This document shows, piece by piece, positions 1 to 9,552 of a DNA stretch of 44,597 nt. The stretch comes from an uncultured Porphyromonadaceae bacterium. Its GTDB lineage: Bacteria > Bacteroidota > Bacteroidia > Bacteroidales > Muribaculaceae. The stretch covers positions 1-44,597 of the forward strand of contig CANPMT010000019.1 in assembly GCA_947575235.1 (NCBI GenBank), given 5' to 3'. A program made the translations under genes and the position numbers. Each line of letters begins with the position of its first letter. Position 1 is the stretch's first letter. Below the pieces are notes generated by a model, which ran no database searches, was not told the origin of the DNA, and saw nothing but the letters and a program-made list of their open reading frames with translations.

Positions 1-2
1 TC

Positions 3-953
3 AGCCCCCGTGGCAAGAGCGACGCTGAAATCATGCGTTTCTGCCAGGCCTTCATACTTGAGCTCTGGCGCAACCTCGGTCCTGACCGCGACGTTCCCGC
101 AGGCGACATAGGCGTAGGTGGCCGTGAGGTAGGTTACATGTACGGCATGTACAAGAAACTGGCTCGTGAGAACACAGGCACATTCACAGGCAAGGGTCTC
201 AGCTTCGGTGGCTCACGCATACGTCCCGAGGCAACCGGTTTCGGCGCTCTCTACTTCGTGCAGGATGTGCTCAAAGAGATGAATCAGACTCTCGCAGGCA
301 AGACAATCGCTATTTCAGGTTTCGGCAACGTAGCCTGGGGTGCAGCCAAGAAGGCTACAGAGCTTGGTGGCAAGGTAATCACCATCTCAGGTCCTGACGG
401 CTACATCTATGATCCCGAAGGTCTTAACGACGAGAAGATCGAATATATGCTCGAGCTTCGTGCCACAGGCAACGACATTGTGGCTCCGTATGCCGAGAAA
501 TTCCCCGGATCAACCTTCTTCCCCGGCAAGAAGCCTTGGGAGCAGAAAGTTGACATCGCCCTTCCTTGCGCAACCCAGAACGAGCTCAACGGCGAAGATG
601 CCAAGCAGCTTATCGCCAACAACGTTCTGATGTGTGCTGAGGTCAGCAACATGGGTTGCACCCCTGAGGCAATCGACGCGTTCATCGCCAACAAGACTAT
701 CTATTGCCCCGGTAAGGCAGTAAATGCCGGTGGTGTTGCAACATCAGGTCTTGAGATGACCCAGGATGCCGAGCATCTCCAGTGGAGTGCCGAGGAGGTA
801 GACAAGAAGCTCCATGAGATCATGAGCTCGATACATGAGGCATGTGTTGAGTATGGTCGTCAGGAGGATGGCTACATCAACTACATGAAGGGCGCCAACA
901 TCGCCGGCTTCATGAAGGTGGCTGACGCCATGATGGGCCAGGGCATCATCTGA
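3..953 (+). CDS. gdhA: Glutamate dehydrogenase, NAD(P)-dependent, 5'-truncated by window
   Basis: The open frame runs in from the left edge, so only about the last 316 codons are present. The visible part begins SPRGKSDAEIMRFCQAF, a segment typical of hexameric bacterial glutamate dehydrogenases, and continues through PAGDIGVGGREVGYMYG. The NAD(P)-binding domain has the dinucleotide motif in ISGFGNVAWGAAKKA. The enzyme interconverts 2-oxoglutarate plus ammonia and glutamate in the cytoplasm and is a major ammonia-assimilation route in Bacteroidales. The internal ATG at 33 is not the true start, because conserved sequence extends upstream of it. It ends with TGA and is followed by a strong hairpin. 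Cofactor preference cannot be settled from this fragment. Confidence 0.95.
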   Translation, partial: SPRGKSDAEIMRFCQAFILELWRNLGPDRDVPAGDIGVGGREVGYMYGMYKKLARENTGTFTGKGLSFGGSRIRPEATGFGALYFVQDVLKEMNQTLAGKTIAISGFGNVAWGAAKKATELGGKVITISGPDGYIYDPEGLNDEKIEYMLELRATGNDIVAPYAEKFPGSTFFPGKKPWEQKVDIALPCATQNELNGEDAKQLIANNVLMCAEVSNMGCTPEAIDAFIANKTIYCPGKAVNAGGVATSGLEMTQDAEHLQWSAEEVDKKLHEIMSSIHEACVEYGRQEDGYINYMKGANIAGFMKVADAMMGQGII

Positions 954-1032
954 TAAAAGAAGTTAGTGAATTTGAGTGAATAGATGAAAAGAAGCAACTG
1001 AATAAAAGTAATTGAAATGTTTCATCAGTAGA

Positions 1033-1060
1033 TTGCGGCCGCCCGTGAGGGTGGCCGCAA
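1033..1060. terminator. Bidirectional hairpin between gdhA and the esterase gene
   Basis: A 12-bp stem (TTGCGGCCGCCC against GGGTGGCCGCAA, one G-U pair) closes a GTGA loop. It lies between two converging genes, 80 bases after the gdhA stop and 25 bases beyond the 3' end of the minus-strand esterase. The flanks are only moderately T-rich. Confidence 0.7.
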
Positions 1061-1084
1061 CTCTTGTTATTGCAATAATATAAT

Positions 1085-2194
1085 TTAATGGTTGAGGTAG
1101 TCGGAGGTGATACGGGCGGCTTTGCCGAAGGCGGTGGGCTGGCCGTCTACCGTGATGAAGAGATGCACGGCACCGGGAAATTCAACACGGTCGGCACGGT
1201 TGCCGAGTTTTTTCAGACGGCTTACAAATTCCTCCCCCTGGTCGCGCAGAATGTCGCGTCCGCCACTTACCATGAGGAGTGGGGGTAGTTTCTTCAGTTG
1301 GTCATCCGTAGCGTCGGCGGGTGATACCAAAGGATTGCGGCTGCTGTCGGCCTGCGACGCGCTGTCGCTTCCCACACTGCCGTTGGCACCGGCTTTGCTC
1401 CCGCTGAGATATGCCTCGTTGAAAGCCTCCATCAGACGACCGTCAAGTGCATAGCTGCGCGAAAACTCTTTCCAGGATTCGGAACCATCCTTGTATGCTT
1501 TCACTACCGGATAGAAGAGAATCAGCGATTTCACAGAGGCCGGCGCAGAGGTTTCATCGGCCAATTGCAGGGCCGCGCCAAGAGCCAGGTTGCCACCTGC
1601 GCTGTCGCCTCCCAGACTTATGAGCGACTTAGATGTGCCCCATTCATCAGCATTGGCGGCTGCATATTCGAGAGCGGCCATAACGTCGTACATGGCAGCC
1701 GGGAAGGGTTTCTCGGGCGCGAGTGAGTAGTCGATAGCCAACACCATGGCTTTCCCGTCGGCAGCCACGGCATCGCAGAAAGCCGCGCAGCTGTTGATGC
1801 TGCCGAATGTCCACCCCCCTCCGTGCAGATATATAAGCAGAGGAAGTTTATGGTTCCCCATATTGGCGGGGCGGTAAAGACGCATGGCCATTCCACGGGC
1901 TGAGCCCGTGCCCGTGAGGTCGATATGCTCCACATTCTCAGATAATTCCGGCGCGAGGTTGCGGGAGTTGCGCACCTCCATCAGTTCGGTGTTCATGCCA
2001 CGCAAAGCGTGATATACGGCATCGCCCTGGCGGTCCTGTTGTCCCTCAGGGAGGGAGTCGATAAAATCATCCGCCTCGTTGAGCATAGCCTGCTCCTCCT
2101 GTTCGGTAGGGAGGAGAGTCTTGGGTACATCCGCATATGATAATGCCGCCACACTTAGAGTGCATGCGGCAAGAATGAGTCGATAGAATTTCAT
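1085..2194 (-). CDS. Exported alpha/beta-hydrolase (HSL-type esterase/lipase)
   Basis: A 369-residue protein with an N-terminal signal peptide (hydrophobic core about residues 5-20, likely cleaved near SYA-DVP). It carries the oxyanion-hole motif HGGGW (residues 124-128) and the nucleophile elbow GGDSAGGN with Ser198. A late Asp in GGRDILRDQG and His in GAVHLFI complete the catalytic triad. This is the pattern of the hormone-sensitive-lipase/alpha-beta hydrolase fold-3 family, which cleaves short-chain esters. The signal peptide points to periplasmic or surface action. An insert of about 25 Ser/Gly/Ala-rich residues precedes the catalytic Asp region. The gene starts 26 bases after the upstream ABC-F gene and is probably co-transcribed. 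The natural substrate is unknown. Confidence 0.9.
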   Translation of the reverse strand: MKFYRLILAACTLSVAALSYADVPKTLLPTEQEEQAMLNEADDFIDSLPEGQQDRQGDAVYHALRGMNTELMEVRNSRNLAPELSENVEHIDLTGTGSARGMAMRLYRPANMGNHKLPLLIYLHGGGWTFGSINSCAAFCDAVAADGKAMVLAIDYSLAPEKPFPAAMYDVMAALEYAAANADEWGTSKSLISLGGDSAGGNLALGAALQLADETSAPASVKSLILFYPVVKAYKDGSESWKEFSRSYALDGRLMEAFNEAYLSGSKAGANGSVGSDSASQADSSRNPLVSPADATDDQLKKLPPLLMVSGGRDILRDQGEEFVSRLKKLGNRADRVEFPGAVHLFITVDGQPTAFGKAARITSDYLNH

Positions 2195-2220
2195 AAATAA
2201 TATAGGTGTTAATCAGATAG

Positions 2221-4014
2221 TCAGCTCTCCTTCTCCATGAGTTCGAGCAGACGGAATTCAGCCTCGTCAATCTCTGCTATGATAGACTCCATGCGCTCAC
2301 CGGCCGCTATGATGGCCACGTGGTCCATGGTTCCGGCCGACATTTGTGTTTCCAGTTCAGATTTCTCCATCTCCAGTTGCTCCACCTTTGCCGTGAGTTC
2401 CTCGAGTTCCCTCTTCTCCTTGAAAGAGAGACGGGGTTTCTTATCCGTCCGGGTCTTTGCCGGAGCGGGTGTCTCGGGGGTGGCCTTGGCAGCTTCGGCA
2501 GCCTTGAGCTCCTTCATCTCCTCCTGCACACAATGCCGGTAGGTGGAGTAATCACCCGGAAAATCTTTTATGACACCATTCCCTTTGAAAACGAAAAGAT
2601 GGTCAACGATACGGTCGAGGAAGAAGCGGTCGTGGCTCACGACAATCACGCAACCCTTGAAATTGGCAAGGTAATCCTCAAGCACAGTCAGGGTGAGTAT
2701 GTCGAGGTCGTTGGTAGGCTCGTCGAGAATCAGGAAGTTGGGACTCTTCATCAGCACTGTGGCCAGATAGAGCCGACGGCGTTCACCCCCGCTGAGTTTG
2801 AAGATATACTTCTGCTGTGTCTCCGGGGTGAAGAGGAACCGAGAGAGGAACTGGGATGCGCTGAGGCGTGTCTTGTCGTCGATACGCACCTCCTCGGCAA
2901 TCTCCCTTACGGCATCAATCACCTTCTTCTTCTCGTCAAACCCGGTCATTCCCTCCTGACTGTAATAGCCCCATCTGACAGTCTCGCCGATGTCGAAACA
3001 GCCGGAATCGGGGGTGAGTTCACCCAGGAGCAGTTTGATGAAAGTAGACTTTCCTGCACCGTTGTCGCCTACAATGCCCACCTTCTCATAACGTGCGAAA
3101 GTATAATTCCACTTGTCGAGAATCTTGATGTCGCCAAACGATTTGGATACATCCTTAGCCTCAAAAATTTTCGATCCTATATAGCTTGAACCGGCGCCCA
3201 GATTCAGGTCGCGCGTGCGCAGGTTGATTTTGCTCTTCGCCTCAAGCTGGTGGAAATTATCGATACGGTATTTCGCTTTCGAGCCGCGTGCCTGCGGCTG
3301 GCGTCGCATCCAGTCGAGCTCCGTGCGGAGAAGATTCTTCACCTTGGCGAGTTCAGAATTGAGTGCGTCATAACGTTCCTGTCGCTTTTCGAGATAATAA
3401 TCATAGTTACCCTCATATGTATACACCGCCTCACGGTCAATCTCAATGATTTTGTTGCAGACCTTGTCGAGGAAATAGCGGTCGTGGGTCACCATCAGGA
3501 GAGTTATGCGCTGCCGGGAGAGGTAATTCTCAAGCCATTCCACCATTTCGATATCGAGGTGGTTGGTAGGCTCGTCGAGTATGAGGAGGTCAGGTTCAGA
3601 GAGGAGCACCTTGGCCAGAGCCACACGCTTGGCCTGTCCCCCCGACATTGTGCCCATCTTCTGGTCGACGTCAGTTATTCGGAACTGGTAGAGCATCTGG
3701 CGTGCCCGGTCGGCGCAGGTGTAGTCATCGGCGCGAAGAGGGGGAGGGGTGGCATAATCGAGGGCCGACTGTTCAGGGTCGAAAGGGGGTAGCTGGGCAA
3801 GGAATCCGACCCGCAGATCATTCCGGAACACCACGTTGCCGCTGTCATAATCCTCCTTACCGGCTATGATATTGAGGAAAGTGGTTTTACCGGCTCCATT
3901 AGCTGCGATCAGTCCGATTTTGTCGCCTTGATAAATACCTAATGTGACATCGGCAAAGAGCACGCGGTCGCCGAAAGATTTAGTTAATTTTTCAATCTGG
4001 AGATAAGATACCAT
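2221..4014 (-). CDS. uup: ABC-F family ATPase, Uup-like
   Basis: A 597-residue protein with two ATP-binding cassettes and no membrane segments, the mark of the ABC-F class that acts on ribosomes or nucleic acids rather than transport. Cassette 1 has a Walker A in AANGAGKTT (37-45), signature MSGGQ (about 122-126) and Walker B LLILDEPTNHLD. Cassette 2 has GDNGAGKST (about 315-323), LSGGERRR and [12 protein letters not shown]. After a Pro/Ala/Thr linker the C-terminus (about residues 530-597) is a predicted coiled coil, as in Uup. The first Gly of Walker A is Ala in cassette 1. It probably forms a transcription unit with the downstream esterase. The Uup assignment rests on the C-terminal coiled coil; the exact cellular target is inferred. 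Confidence 0.88.
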   Translation of the reverse strand: MVSYLQIEKLTKSFGDRVLFADVTLGIYQGDKIGLIAANGAGKTTFLNIIAGKEDYDSGNVVFRNDLRVGFLAQLPPFDPEQSALDYATPPPLRADDYTCADRARQMLYQFRITDVDQKMGTMSGGQAKRVALAKVLLSEPDLLILDEPTNHLDIEMVEWLENYLSRQRITLLMVTHDRYFLDKVCNKIIEIDREAVYTYEGNYDYYLEKRQERYDALNSELAKVKNLLRTELDWMRRQPQARGSKAKYRIDNFHQLEAKSKINLRTRDLNLGAGSSYIGSKIFEAKDVSKSFGDIKILDKWNYTFARYEKVGIVGDNGAGKSTFIKLLLGELTPDSGCFDIGETVRWGYYSQEGMTGFDEKKKVIDAVREIAEEVRIDDKTRLSASQFLSRFLFTPETQQKYIFKLSGGERRRLYLATVLMKSPNFLILDEPTNDLDILTLTVLEDYLANFKGCVIVVSHDRFFLDRIVDHLFVFKGNGVIKDFPGDYSTYRHCVQEEMKELKAAEAAKATPETPAPAKTRTDKKPRLSFKEKRELEELTAKVEQLEMEKSELETQMSAGTMDHVAIIAAGERMESIIAEIDEAEFRLLELMEKES

Positions 4015-4032
4015 GCATCAAAGATTATTAAC

Positions 4033-4064
4033 AGGCTCAGGCAAGAGAGTCATTGCCTGAGCCT
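4033..4064 (-). terminator. Hairpin downstream of ridA
   Basis: Perfect 12-bp stem (AGGCTCAGGCAA against TTGCCTGAGCCT, 8-nt loop) between the ridA stop and the uup start, both read on the minus strand. The U-tract after it is weak, so termination may be partial. Confidence 0.6.
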
Positions 4065-4074
4065 TGATGATATA

Positions 4075-4449
4075 TTAGAGAGCTGCGATAACCTCGATTT
4101 CAACGAGAGCCTGTTTGGGAAGTTCCTTCACGGCGAAAGCGGCGCGTGCGGGATAAACGGCCTTGAAGTTCTCGGCATATACCTCATTCATGGGGGCGAA
4201 GAGCGACATGTCAGCGAGATATACTGTAGATTTCACAACGTTGTCGAGAGTAGCGCCGGCTTCAGCGAGGATAGCTTTAATGTTCTCTATGCTCTGTGCA
4301 GTCTGAGCCTTGATATCCTCAGGCATCTCGCCTGTAGCGGCGTTGATGGGGAGCTGTCCCGACACGAAGATGAGGTTTCCGGCCTGTACTGCCTGGCTGT
4401 AGGGGCCGATGGCGCCCGGAGCCTTGGGAGAGTTAAGTTCTTTTTTCAT
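4075..4449 (-). CDS. ridA: RidA/YjgF family enamine/imine deaminase
   Basis: The 124-residue length is typical of the family. RidA hydrolyses reactive enamine/imine intermediates such as 2-aminoacrylate released by PLP enzymes, protecting other PLP enzymes in the cytoplasm. The sequence shows the family hallmarks: PGAIGPYSQAV near the N-terminus, FVSGQLP, STVYLADMSLF, and the substrate-carboxylate-binding Arg (Arg102) in YPARAAF followed by VEIEVIA near the end. The protein is expected to form a trimer. Upstream on the minus strand a CAAAAGTA (4487-4494) reads as the -7 element TACTTTTG. The gene stands alone between the tRNA and uup. Confidence 0.95.
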   Translation of the reverse strand: MKKELNSPKAPGAIGPYSQAVQAGNLIFVSGQLPINAATGEMPEDIKAQTAQSIENIKAILAEAGATLDNVVKSTVYLADMSLFAPMNEVYAENFKAVYPARAAFAVKELPKQALVEIEVIAAL

Positions 4450-4577
4450 AACTGATTCAGATGTTTTAATTGAAATTGGAGTGTGTCAAAAGTAAACACA
4501 CCCGTGGAGCGGGGTGATTTTTGACCCGCTTGCAGATGTAAAGTTAGGCAATAAACCTCAAACAGCCAAGAAATGAT

Positions 4578-4610
4578 GCAAAAAAAGAGTGGATTCACAT
4601 CCACTCTTTT
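4578..4610 (-). terminator. Rho-independent terminator of tRNA-Thr
   Basis: Perfect 11-bp stem (4583-4593 with 4600-4610, loop TTCACA) that, read on the minus strand, directly follows the tRNA 3' end and is followed by a run of T. Confidence 0.85.
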
Positions 4611-4611
4611 G

Positions 4612-4684
4612 AGCCGCGACCGGGGCTCGAACCCGGGACCTTTTCGTTACGAATGAAATGCTCTACCAACTGAGCTATTGCGGC
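4612..4684 (-). tRNA. tRNA-Thr (anticodon CGU)
   Basis: Read on the minus strand, 73 bases fold into a cloverleaf: acceptor start GCCGCAA, D-arm GCTC-AGTTGGTA-GAGC, anticodon loop TTCGTAA with anticodon CGT (reads ACG, threonine), 5-nt variable region, T-arm CCGGG-TTCGAGC-CCCGG, discriminator T. CCA is not encoded. Two stem positions are A-C mispairs, 6-67 in the acceptor stem and 31-39 closing the anticodon loop. A promoter lies about 47 bases upstream and a terminator follows directly, so it is a single-gene unit. Confidence 0.93.
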
Positions 4685-4730
4685 CTAACAATTAACCAAA
4701 AATGAAGGATTAAAATCCCCTTTTGCGTTG

Positions 4731-4762
4731 CAAAGTTAATAATTTTAATTTAACCTGACAAT
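4731..4762 (-). promoter_or_regulatory. Bacteroidetes-type promoter of tRNA-Thr
   Basis: On the minus strand an ATTG (4759-4762, near-match to the -33 TTTG) is separated by 20 bases from TAACTTTG (4731-4738), an exact TAnnTTTG -7 element. The tRNA begins about 40 bases beyond the expected transcription start. Confidence 0.65.
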
Positions 4763-4818
4763 ATTTGAAGCTTTTTTTTGAATCAATACATCTATCTCTT
4801 GCAGTATGTCAGTGGAGT

Positions 4819-6081
4819 TCAACTCTTTACGAATGCGAAGCCTATGCGGAATGTAGTGGTGCGCTCAATGGCCTGCGGAAGCAATTCAAGGGCTTTCTGG
4901 ATGTCGGGCAGGAATTGCGCAAGTGTCTTGTCGGCTTCAAGATAGGCTACAATCTCTTTGAGTGTGGCATCGTCCTGAAGCACTGGAAGCAGTATCTCCT
5001 GTGTCAGCTTGAGCACCGTGGCTGTGTCGATGAATATATCGAGAGTGTCGGTGCCACCCGTGAAATTGAACTGATAACCCGTGGCCAGGTTCTCAAGAGC
5101 CACTTTCAAGGCTGCCTGCATGATCTTGGTGGCTGTCTCGGATTTTACAGTCTCGGTGGAGGTGCCCGGAGTGGCGGCATTGTCGGCGGGGAACAATCCG
5201 GAAGTGGTGAGTTTGATATCAGAGGCAGGTGTCCCTCCCGAGGTGGTCACCAGAAGCATTCCGATAAGCGACATCGGATTTACATACACTCTCACAGTCG
5301 AGGGGGAATCGATAACGTATTGATATACATTTGCCGGAGTCTGCGCGAGACTTGCGGCTCCACCGACTGTGCTGATATATGACACCAGGATATTGCCATC
5401 CTTTTTGAAGGCAACCGTGCGCACAACCTGCTCCAAAGCCTGGCTTACCGACATGTATGCCGTGTTGTTGTAGACAGGGATTACAGGGAGTGTGGCCAAT
5501 GCCGACAGAAGTGGCGAGAAATTGAGGTCGACACCCGGAATCGGCTCGTAAGTCCAATCTATATAGAATGGTAAAGAGGTATATGAGCCGTCGGCACCTT
5601 TGGTGATGGGAGCGGGTTTCCATACCTCTGGTTCCACGCCTCCCGATTTAAGAGAGACGTCGTTCAGATAAAGCTTCAGAATCTTATCGTCGGCATATCC
5701 CGCATAGTTGAAGGAGCAGAAGTCGGAATTGCCGTCGCCGGCAAATTCCCAATAGCCGTCGGTGCTGTTCATGTCAAAATCAAGAGTGATTTCGGGAGAG
5801 CCGGGAATAGCGCCGGGACCGGGCACTTTTCCCGAGAGTCCCATCCCCGACAGCTGAGAGAGGTCGAACTCCGAGAACAGTTTCAGCACACCCTTCGAAC
5901 CGTTCTGGGCTATGACGGCAGTCTTGGCCGGCATAGGCTGGCCATTGTAATATAGTTCGAGAGAGGAGGCGGTATACGTTTTCTCACCCAAAGGAGATGC
6001 GGGGGCTGCCGATTTGTCGTCAGAGCAACCCCATAACATGGCTGCACCCCCTATGGATAATAAGAGCAGATTTGATTTCAT
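4819..6081 (-). CDS. Putative lipoprotein, possibly DUF4925-like
   Basis: The best start is the ATG at 6081, because MKSNLLLLSIGGAAMLWGC is a lipoprotein signal with the lipid-attachment cysteine at residue 19, followed by CSDDKS. The mature protein is about 400 residues with no membrane segments. It opens with YTASSLELYYNGQPMPAK, a beta-strand pattern like that of Bacteroidales lipoproteins placed in DUF4925; that match is from memory and weak. The C-terminal third (about residues 320-420) is rich in leucine-containing helices. It is expected in the periplasm or on the outer membrane. It is separated from the upstream Dabb gene by a terminator, so it is probably transcribed alone. Function unknown. 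Confidence 0.8.
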   Translation of the reverse strand: MKSNLLLLSIGGAAMLWGCSDDKSAAPASPLGEKTYTASSLELYYNGQPMPAKTAVIAQNGSKGVLKLFSEFDLSQLSGMGLSGKVPGPGAIPGSPEITLDFDMNSTDGYWEFAGDGNSDFCSFNYAGYADDKILKLYLNDVSLKSGGVEPEVWKPAPITKGADGSYTSLPFYIDWTYEPIPGVDLNFSPLLSALATLPVIPVYNNTAYMSVSQALEQVVRTVAFKKDGNILVSYISTVGGAASLAQTPANVYQYVIDSPSTVRVYVNPMSLIGMLLVTTSGGTPASDIKLTTSGLFPADNAATPGTSTETVKSETATKIMQAALKVALENLATGYQFNFTGGTDTLDIFIDTATVLKLTQEILLPVLQDDATLKEIVAYLEADKTLAQFLPDIQKALELLPQAIERTTTFRIGFAFVKS

Positions 6082-6118
6082 AACAACTTTAAGATGATAG
6101 TGGAACATACCAATAAAA

Positions 6119-6158
6119 CAACAGAGGTAAGCCGCAGGTTTTGCGGTTACCTCTGTTT
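6119..6158 (-). terminator. Terminator of the ybiT-Dabb unit
   Basis: A 15-bp stem with one bulged base (6121-6136 with 6142-6156) follows the Dabb stop on the minus strand and is followed by TTGTTTTATT. Confidence 0.8.
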
Positions 6159-6185
6159 TGGGATATTGCCTCCGGTCAGGAGTGA

Positions 6186-6479
6186 TCAGACAGTATAGTC
6201 CACACAGGCGCGGCTCTCCTTATAAGGAGCTATAATCTGCACGGCGGCGACATGAGCGGGGTGGGCTGAATACTTGGCCACGTCGTCAAGAGTAGCGGCT
6301 GTGGCGGTGAGCACGAGGTCCCATGTCTCGGCGGGGTTCTCGTTGATTCCCACCTCCATGCTGATAAGCTCCTCAATCTGAGCCGGAAGAGCCATGAGGG
6401 CATCGGCAAACTTACGGGCGCACTCCTTACGCTCGGAGTCAGAGCCCTTGAACTTGAAAGTTACAACATGCTTAACCAT
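6186..6479 (-). CDS. Dabb-domain (stress-responsive alpha/beta barrel) protein
   Basis: A 97-residue protein that begins MVKHVVTFKFK and has the spacing of hydrophobic strands and conserved His/Pro positions of the Dabb family (HPAHVAAV near the C-terminus). The family forms dimeric ferredoxin-like alpha/beta barrels; members are stress-induced or have been recruited as small enzymes. No catalytic role can be assigned here. It starts 5 bases after the stop of the YbiT-like ATPase gene, so the two are very likely translated from one mRNA, and a strong terminator follows. Confidence 0.88.
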   Translation of the reverse strand: MVKHVVTFKFKGSDSERKECARKFADALMALPAQIEELISMEVGINENPAETWDLVLTATAATLDDVAKYSAHPAHVAAVQIIAPYKESRACVDYTV

Positions 6480-6484
6480 ATCTG

Positions 6485-8107
<1,623 letters not shown>

Positions 8108-8134
8108 TTAAATATGTCGACTGAAATTCTGGTG

Positions 8135-8166
8135 CAAAATTACTCAATTTCAATGAAACAGGCAAA
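8135..8166 (-). promoter_or_regulatory. Bacteroidetes-type promoter of ybiT
   Basis: On the minus strand TTTG (8163-8166), a 20-base spacer and TAATTTTG (8135-8142) match the consensus exactly. The ybiT ATG lies about 30 bases downstream of the -7 element. Confidence 0.75.
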
Positions 8167-8199
8167 TCTACAGTTCAGTCGGTCAGGAATGTCGGGTGA

Positions 8200-9405
8200 T
8201 TATTTCTTGCGGATGGTCTCCTGCTTGCGGTCGAGACGGTATTTTTTCCAGACATTTTTCATCATCTTGTTATATTTGTAACGGCTTATTCCGGTGGCCC
8301 CTTTCAGCATGAGCAACAGACGGTTGCCGATACGGTAGCTGCGGTTGGGACGGTCGTTCCCCCGGATTTTCCCGTCGGGAGCCGTCGCAAGTTTGAGTGA
8401 ATCCTCATCTATGCCGTCGACACGGGCAATCAGGTCGAGGATATCATCGGTGAGGAGTGGAGCCTCGGCCGGCACAAAGATGTCGAGGTCGTCATTGCTG
8501 AAGTCATGCTTCCCCCATTTCTTTGCCTCCTTGAGGGTGATATATTCACGGTCAATGATAAAGACGTCGGCCGTGGTGGTGACAAAAGCATCCTCATCGC
8601 GACGGTTAAACCTGAACATCTCATGGCCGCGCCCGGTTGATTCGATAATAAAGGAGAAATGGGTAAGGTCTTCAGGGGTCACCGAATCCTTCAACACATT
8701 ATTATAATCATATTGCAATTTGAAATTGTCAAACTCCAGGTTACGGTGAAAGAAAGCCGAGAGGTCGGGTGCCCACTTCTGGCTCATTGTGTCGGCCAGT
8801 ACGTTGACAGCCACCGATACGTGGTCGTTCCTCCTTATCCACGTCTCCGTAGGGCTATATTTCCCGAAAAGAGTGTCAGTGGCAGCCGTCATGCCATGCA
8901 GATTTTCCGGTATGGGAGTCAGAGCAGGGATATTGATCCAGTCAGACCATGAGAAATGATGCGGGTTGCGGTCGCTTACGCTGTCAAGGCCGTCTGCGTC
9001 TGTAAATCTGTAATACGAGGCAGCCTTAATGATGCGGGGTATCGACCAACCTTTGAATTTCGATTTCTTTTCCGGCGGGAGCATATAGTCAACCATTTTC
9101 TCACGGAAAAGGGAAATGGTGTCGGAATATGTATTGAGCATCGAATATTCCCTGACGTAAGCCAATATATGGAGGAATTTGCTCCGCTTCGACTCCACAT
9201 ACAGTTCAGGCAATTCGCTTGATTCCGCCTCGATGAAGTCTGCTTCCAGTTCAGGCAGTTCGCTTGGTTGCGTCTCGGTGGAGTCCGCATCCAAGCCATC
9301 CGGCTCCGTAAGCCAGAAGTCGGAATCAGGGATTGCCGCCAGGGTGACGGTAGCCATGGAGAGCACCAGAAAGAGAGGTGCCGCTTTCACAATACATCGC
9401 TTCAT
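8200..9405 (-). CDS. Exported protein of unknown function with a duplicated acidic segment
   Basis: A 401-residue protein that I do not recognise. It has a clear N-terminal signal peptide (hydrophobic residues about 8-23, likely cleavage after TLA). Residues about 39-68 consist of two tandem 15-residue acidic units, both ending SELPEL, encoded by a 45-bp direct repeat. The rest is a mixed alpha/beta region with many aromatic and charged residues, including FSWSDWINIPALTPIPENL, ending in a strongly basic tail. There are no cysteines in the mature part apart from the signal region, and no membrane helices or catalytic motif. Its neighbours give no functional clue; it is separated from the flavodoxin gene upstream by a strong terminator. 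Confidence 0.8.
   Translation of the reverse strand: MKRCIVKAAPLFLVLSMATVTLAAIPDSDFWLTEPDGLDADSTETQPSELPELEADFIEAESSELPELYVESKRSKFLHILAYVREYSMLNTYSDTISLFREKMVDYMLPPEKKSKFKGWSIPRIIKAASYYRFTDADGLDSVSDRNPHHFSWSDWINIPALTPIPENLHGMTAATDTLFGKYSPTETWIRRNDHVSVAVNVLADTMSQKWAPDLSAFFHRNLEFDNFKLQYDYNNVLKDSVTPEDLTHFSFIIESTGRGHEMFRFNRRDEDAFVTTTADVFIIDREYITLKEAKKWGKHDFSNDDLDIFVPAEAPLLTDDILDLIARVDGIDEDSLKLATAPDGKIRGNDRPNRSYRIGNRLLLMLKGATGISRYKYNKMMKNVWKKYRLDRKQETIRKK
9203..9292 (-). repeat. Two tandem 45-bp direct repeats inside the unknown exported protein gene
   Basis: Positions 9203-9247 and 9248-9292 align along their length with a handful of substitutions and no gap, and encode two 15-residue units ending in SELPEL. 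The divergence is uneven: the SELPEL-coding part is nearly identical. Confidence 0.8.
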
Positions 9406-9461
9406 ATAATAATGACACGGCTACCCCCTTTTTGTTACATGGAATATTTTGAGTATTCAAT

Positions 9462-9502
9462 AGAAAAAGCGATAGCTGCTTCGTGCTGCTATCGCTTTTT
9501 CT
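9462..9502 (-). terminator. Terminator of the flavodoxin-like gene
   Basis: Perfect 14-bp stem (9462-9475 with 9489-9502), extendable by one C-G pair, loop about 11 nt. On the minus strand it follows the flavodoxin stop by 50 bases and ends in a T-rich arm. Confidence 0.85.
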
Positions 9503-9552
9503 AAAATTTGGAGTTTCCCCAGATTCAACTTTTACGTTGCTGATACTTTGAT

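Noticed and set aside
4482..4503. GTGTG...CACAC inverted repeat upstream of ridA
   Set aside because: Only five base pairs, overlapping the likely -7 element; too weak to call an operator.
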